Positions 58,276 through 64,000 of a DNA stretch of 64,000 nt are shown piece after piece. Source of the DNA: Chlorocebus sabaeus (Eukaryota > Chordata > Mammalia > Primates > Cercopithecidae). A program made the translations under genes and the position numbers. The DNA is taken from contig NC_132925.1 of assembly GCF_047675955.1 (NCBI RefSeq), positions 23,770,688 through 23,834,687 of the forward strand, written 5' to 3'. The notes under the pieces are model-generated. The model worked only from the letters and a program-made list of their open reading frames with translations, had not been told where the DNA came from and did no database searches. Every line of letters starts with the position of its first letter. Position 1 is the stretch's first letter.

Positions 58276-60961
58276 ATTCTAGAGATTGTCTTTTCACTCT
58301 GTTGATTGTTTCCTTTTCTGAGCAGAAACTTTTTAGTTTGATATAGTCTCATTTGTCTACATTTAGTTTTGTTACCTATGCTTTTGAAGTTTTGCCAATA
58401 AAATATTCACCCAAACCGGTGTCCTGAATCATTTCTGCTCTGTTTTTTCTTAGCAGTTTTATAGTTTTGGGTACTGTATTTGTCTTAATTCATATTGAGT
58501 TGATTTTTATATATGGTGGTATATAGTAGTCTGGTTTATTTTTTGCATGTTCATATCCTGTTTCTCAGTACCATTTATTGATAAGGCTGCCTTTTTCCAG
58601 TGTATGTTCTTGGCACCTTCATCAAAACTTGGTTGGCTATAAATACATAGATTTGTTTCTGGGTTCTCTATTCCATTTCATTGCTTTCTGTGTTTTTATA
58701 TCAATACCATGATGCTTTGGTTACTATAGCATGTAGAATATTTTGAAAACAGATGGTGTGATGCTTTGAGCTGTGTTATTTTTGTTAAGTATTGCTTGAA
58801 CTATTCAGGGTCTTTTGTCACTCCATACAAATTTTAGGATTCCTTTTTATTTGAAAGATGCCATAGGTATTTTGACTGGCATTGTATTGAATCTGTGCAT
58901 TGCTTTGGTTAGTATCTCATTTTAACAATATTAATTATTCCAGTTGAGAGTGGGATGTCTTCTGATTTGTGTGTGTGTGTGCGCGTGTGTGTTTCCCCTC
59001 TGATTTCTTTCATCAGTGTTTGTAAAGGTTTTCATCTCTTTGAGTAAATTTACTTTTAAGTATTTTATGTACCTATTGTAAATCAATTGCTTTATTTCTT
59101 TTTCAGTTAGTTCATTATTAATGTACAGAAACATTATTGATTTCTATATATTGATTATGTATTCCACATCTTTACTGAATTTGTTTATCTGTTCTAAGAG
59201 TTTTTTGGTGGAGTCTTTAGCTTTTTCTATATTTAATATCGTATTATGTACAATGAAATAGAATTTTATCTCATTCTTTCTCATTTAAAACCCTCTTATT
59301 TCTTTTCTTGCCTAATTGCTCTGGCTATGATTTCCAGTACTATGTTGAATAGGAGTGGTAAAAGCGACCATCCTTATCTTGTTCAGTTCTTAGATACAAA
59401 GCTTTTAGCTTGTTGCTGTTAAGTACAATGTTAGCTGTGCGTTTGTTATGTACCCCCCTCGTTGTGTTGAGGAATGTTCCTTCTGGATCTAATTTATTGA
59501 GAGCTTTTGTCATAAAGGATGTTGAATTGTATTGAATGCTTATGCTGCCTCTATTGAGATGATCATCTGTTTTTTATTCTTCATCATGTTTATGTAACAA
59601 AATTAATTTACTGGTTTGCATAAGTTGAATAATCCTTGCATCACTGGGATAAATCTCACTTGTTCATGATGTACCTTTTTTATGTGCTGTTGGATTCAAT
59701 TTGACTGCCAATATTTTGTTGAAGATTTTCCTATCCTCATCAAGGATACTGGCCTGCAGTTTTCTTTTTGCTGTGTCTGGTTTTGTTATCAGGGTAATGC
59801 TGGCCTCATAGAACCAACTAAAAAAAAATCCCTCCTCTTCAGCTTTATGAGTTTGAGAATTGCTATAAATTATTCTTTAACAGTTTGATGGAATTCAATA
59901 GAAGTGCCATTTGGTACTGGGCTTTTCTTTGTTGGGAGCCATCTTATTACTGATCCAGTTTTGGTACTCTTTCTTTTAGGGTTTCTATTTATTTTTTGTT
60001 CAGTCTTAAAAGATTATATGTATTCTCCATTTTCTCTACATTTTCCAATTTGTTGGTATACAGTTGTTCCTAATAGTTTCAAATAATCTTTTATATTTCT
60101 GTGGTATCAATTGTAATGTTTCCTCTTTAACTTCTGATTTTGCTTGGGTCTCTCTCTTCTTTTTTGTTTTAGATTAGCTGATGGTTTATGAAATTTGTTT
60201 CTCCTTTCAAAAAGCCAACAATTTGTTCTGTTGATATTTTCTATTTTTTACTTCTATCTTGTTTACTACTTCTCTGGTCTTTATTATTTGTTTCTTTATA
60301 TGAATTTGGGGTTTGGTTTGTTCTTGCTTTCTTTTTACTTTTTTGATTTAGGCATTTATCACAAAAAACTTCCCTTTCAGTACTGACTTAGCTATATCCC
60401 ATAGGTTGTAGTGTGTTGTATTTCTACTTTTATGTGTTTTAATTTTCTACATTTCCTCTGAATTTCTTCATGGACAAGTTTGTCCTTTGGGTATATGTTG
60501 TTTAATTTTTTATTTACTTGTACAACTTCTAGTTTCTCTCGTTATTAATATCTAATATTATTGTACTGTGGTCTGAGTAGACACATGACATAAGTTTACT
60601 TTTAAAAATGTCATTGAGATTTGTTTTACGGCCTAACATATTATCTATCTTGGAGACTGTTTCATATGCTGTTGAAAATAATGCAGATTCTGCAGCTGTT
60701 AGATGAAATGCTCTGTAAATACGTTAGGTCCATTTGGCCTACAGCACAGTTTAAGTCTAATGTTTATTTGTTGATTTTCTTGTTAGATGATCTTTCTAAT
60801 GCTAAAAGTCAGATATTGTAGTGCCCAGCTATTACTGTATTGGAGTTGATATCTCTCTATGGCTCTAATAATACTACATATCTGGATGCTTTGTGTGTTG
60901 GGTTCATATACCTCAACAATTTTTACATCCTCTTTGTCCATGATCTTCTTTCTCTCTTTTC
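58276..60961 (-). mobile_element. L1MA-type LINE-1, ORF2 (continued)
   Basis: The host L1MA resumes in register after the L1PA. Reverse transcriptase and endonuclease parts are recognisable: 'ctctgttgattgtttccttt', 'tgttgaataggagtggtaaa', 'aaggatactggcctgcagtt', 'cccataggttgtagtgtgtt', 'gtccatttggcctacagcac'. Several 60-68-codon frames are remnants or chance. A GT run with GCGC occurs at 58967-58991. The last part is interrupted by a young Alu. Confidence 0.9.
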
Positions 60962-61254
60962 TTTTTTTTTGAGACGGAGTCTCGCTCTGTCGCCCAGGCT
61001 GGAGTGCAGTGGCGCGATCTCGGCTCACTGCAAGCTCCGCCTCCCAGGTTCATGCCATTCTCCTGCCTCAGCCTCCCAAGTAGCTGGGATTACAGGCGCC
61101 CACCACCGTGTCCGGCTGGGTTTTTTTGTATTTTTTAGTAGAGACGGGGTTTCACCGTGTTAGCCAGGATGGTCTCGATCTCATGACCTCGTGATCTGCC
61201 CGTCTCGGCCTCCCAAAGTGCTGGGATTACAGGCTTGAGCCACCGCGCCCGGCC
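60962..61254 (-). mobile_element. AluY inserted in L1MA endonuclease region
   Basis: Full-length, little-mutated reverse Alu: 'gagacggagtctcgctctgt' to 'gagccaccgcgcccggcc'. It has 'caggcttgagcc' (complement of ggctcaagcctg) and 'cccgtctcggcc', 5' changes shared with the Alu at 33220. A short target duplication tcttctt lies at 60944-60950 and 61255-61261. The 107-codon plus frame is an Alu reading. Confidence 0.96.
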
Positions 61255-61680
61255 TCTTCTTATATTTTTCAACTTAAGGTATACTTTGTCTAAGTGCAGC
61301 CACTCCTGCATTTCTTGGGTTTCCGTTTGTGGAGAATATCTTTTTCCATTCCTTCCCTTTCAGTCTATGTGTGTTTTTCCGAGTGAAATGAGTATCTTTT
61401 ATGCAGTCTATAGTTGGGTCATAATTTTTTATTCATTCAGCTGGTCTATATTTTTAACTGGATATTTTAAATTATTCACTTTCGAGGTTGTTATTAAGTG
61501 TTAAGGATTACCATTGTCATTTAGTTCATTGAACTCCGATTGTTTAGAATATCCTTTTTCCCTCACTTCCTCTCTAATTATTTATCTTTGCAGTGTGGTG
61601 GGGTTTTCTTTAACGATAATGTTTGATTCCTTTCTCTTTCTGATTTGCGTATCTGTTCCTTCATTGAAACACAAAAGTAT
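61255..61680 (-). mobile_element. L1MA-type LINE-1, ORF2 start and beyond
   Basis: Continues after the Alu: 'ttaaggtatactttgtctaa', 'cagccactcctgcatttctt', 'cagtctatgtgtgtttttcc', 'tatagttgggtcataatttt' belong to the complement of the ORF2 N-terminal (endonuclease) part. ORF2 would start at about 61520. Further sequence to about 61680 may be inter-ORF. The 5' end of the L1 is not defined. Confidence 0.78.
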
Positions 61681-63289
61681 AAAACTCATCTCTTTCTGGA
61701 CCATCTCTAATTACATACAGCAAAACATATAAAATGGATGTTTATTTCTGACATTTATAATTGCAAATTTTGGTAAAAAGCTACACTTAAAAATTTTACT
61801 TGATATAACGAAAAATAACTGAACATCAGAAATTTCTTTAAAAAATAATAAATTTTATTTTAAATTGCTATATATTGTATGAATGAACAATTTAGAAGAG
61901 ATAAGTAGTTCTTCTGAATTGCTACATCCATTATTTTACAGCATGAATGTTTTCTTTAAAAAGTGAAACTACTGAATTAAAAAAAGGCTACATGTCCTCT
62001 AATATTTTGTCATATTTTGGTTATGTCTAACAGAAAAAAAGATAAGTGAAAGTTACAGACTTTCTTCAATAATAAGAATTAAAATGCAATCAAAATGTTT
62101 AAATAGTATTAAGAGTCCAAAAATTAAAACAACACACTTCCATAATATTCTCTCTTAAGACAATATTTAATGAAATAAGGCACTGAAATGTGAAATAGTC
62201 TTACTTTCTGTGCATTCTTTTTGTTTTTTAGAATTAATTTTTAAATATTGAAAACATACCAAGATAAACACAAAATATACAAAATTTGTAGCTGCTACTC
62301 TCGAATACCTGAACCCTAATGCTTTATACTTCCCAAGCTCTATAGAGTACAGAAAAACTATATAGACGTTTACAGGAAAATTAATAGTTTTATTTATTGA
62401 CAGTAACTGCAGCCCCAAGTCATAATAAATATTAAATATATAAGAATTTAATCTGGGAGGTAGTTTAAGAGAATCAGTATCATTATTGTTGTTATTATTT
62501 TCTAAGTGACCTGAATTCTTCCTTAATAATTAAACTAGGCCATGCATTGGGTGTTATAATTTATGTTATTTAATCACTTGTTCAGTGATACATTTGGCTG
62601 CTACAATGGTAAGAAAAATCATATTTGTCTTATATGCTATTTTAACAGAGGTAACCTTGACATTACATTAGTTAATACCATCTGCATCAAAGAAAAAGCT
62701 TGTAAAATAACAAAAAAACAAGTTACTCAATATAGAATATTGCAGCTATTTCACAAGATCAGGTGATTAAAAGGACTCCTAATACTTCATAGGATGTATT
62801 CACATCCATATAAGAGTTGAATACAGATAAACAATATGGCATAGGAAGACAAAAAATGTATGCATAATCATCAGGGACTTTTGTCATCCTGGCATAGTTA
62901 CCTAGAGTGTTTTTTTAATTGTACAACACATGCTTAGTATTTAGATTATGAACTCCAAAATAATATGCAAGGAAAATCAGTTCAGGAAAGCCTAACCCAA
63001 CATTTACAGTGGGGCCTTTTATAGCCTATTGGTCACATAGACAAATCTGGCTGTACGACCAGTTAAATCAGGTTTATGCCATGAATCTTTATATTCTCAA
63101 CATAGAAAAGTTAGCCATAATTCCCTGCAGAAGAGCTTCAGGCTTTAAAAAGCATATCAATTAATCAATTGCTATTCCTTCTCATACTCATTTTGATCAA
63201 GGTGTAGCTTTAGCCTTTTAATTTGAGTCCTGGATAAAGAAAGAGAAACTTAGCCTGGGACTACATTTGAGGATATATTTATTAAGACC
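61681..63289. other. AT-rich non-coding stretch
   Basis: No gene or recognised repeat over 1.6 kb. The 83- and 67-codon frames here show no motif. Confidence 0.5.
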
Positions 63290-63760
63290 TTCTAGAAATT
63301 ACAAAGGAAAGCAATTCAAAAGACATGAGTCCAACAAATTCTGAGTAGGATACATATGATTTTTTAAAGAATCAACGTGAATAAAAATCACAGTAAAACC
63401 AAAAGATCATGAAAAAATAGAACAATAGATCATTTAAAAGAGAAACAGATTATTTTCAAAGTAGCAATATTTATTGACAAGACACCAATAACTGCAACAA
63501 ACTTCAGAAGAAAATGGAATGTGTTGAAGGAAAATAACTTCCATATTCATATTTTATACCCAGCAAAATGGTTTAAGAATAAAAATAAAATTATTTCCAC
63601 AATAAGCAAACATGAAAAAAATTAAACCGAGTGTGACACTACCAAAATCATAAAGGCAATTATTAAGGACACAACTTAGACAAAATGAATGTCATCCTAG
63701 AGAGTATATCTATGATGAGACAACTTCTGAGGTACAAAGAAAATGGTAATTAAATGAGTG
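63290..63760 (+). mobile_element. Possible ancient L1M-related relic
   Basis: 'accaaaagatcatgaaaaaa', 'catttaaaagagaaacagat', 'gaaggaaaataacttccata' and 'attttatacccagcaaaatg' occur in an order I recognise from an old L1-associated sequence. Divergence is high, boundaries are not visible and no coding capacity is left. From 63761 to the window end I see nothing. Confidence 0.4.
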
Positions 63761-64000
63761 AATCTAATATGCACCCATGTTTTAAGCAGTACTAATAATT
63801 TATAATAGACAACAATGTTTTTTTCTTTAATTGACAAAATAACATGGAAGCCAAGAACTAGGTAAGCAGAGTGCAATTGCTTTAGGGTCCTAGTATATGT
63901 GTAATTGCTGGATAGATGAAGGGATTATATTCAGATTTGATAAATTATAACTATATCTTCACATTATAATCTATACAAACATATTTTAAATGATTAAGAA

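Overview
The window reads as non-coding, AT-rich primate genomic DNA: a gene desert or a very large intron. I found no functional protein-coding gene, no spliced exon set, no tRNA, rRNA or snRNA, and no CRISPR array. The open reading frames present are short and are mostly frames through Alu, L1, LTR or microsatellite sequence. Alu, THE1/MLT1 and HERV9 (LTR12) elements make the source a primate, and LTR12 restricts it to catarrhines. The youngest Alu (33220-33520, with an exact 11-bp target duplication) carries diagnostic changes that I associate with the AluYR lineage of Old World monkeys, so a macaque/baboon/guenon-type genome is the best guess. This rests on my memory of subfamily consensus sequences and was not computed.

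Layout. 0-7 kb: MLT1-type LTR pieces, a THE1 solo LTR with an exact 5-bp target duplication (2849-3209), and an ancient minus-strand L1M 5' region (4.3-6.8 kb) broken by an MLT1-type LTR with its own 5-bp duplication. 7-13.7 kb: AT-rich sequence with almost nothing recognisable. 13.7-27 kb: accessory-rich, with an L1MA 3' end, a MIR, a 400-bp polypurine tract, five Alus, a solo LTR12 on the minus strand split by an Alu, and four Tigger-type DNA transposons within about 10 kb. 27-39 kb: mostly unique sequence, with the young AluY and an ancient L1M 3' end. 39-47 kb: L1PB 3' end, MIR, MLT1-type LTRs, Alus, and a 5'-truncated processed pseudogene of LAMP1 on the minus strand (about 45225-46175). 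48.8-61.7 kb: a stack of minus-strand L1s of different ages, some inserted into others. Examples are an L1MA 3' end inside an L1M with a 16-bp duplication, and an L1PA with a 5' inversion inside an L1MA with another 16-bp duplication. 61.7-64 kb: largely unrecognised AT-rich sequence.

No genes act together here. What the window records is insertion history: the order of insertion can be read from which element interrupts which. I did not find a convincing undescribed biological system. The most useful leads are the LAMP1 retrocopy, the solo LTR12 as a possible cryptic minus-strand promoter, the rearranged patch near 51.5-51.8 kb with a second copy at 54.05 kb, and the twin-primed L1. Family names were assigned from memory of consensus sequences; a RepeatMasker run with a primate library would settle subfamily names and exact ends.
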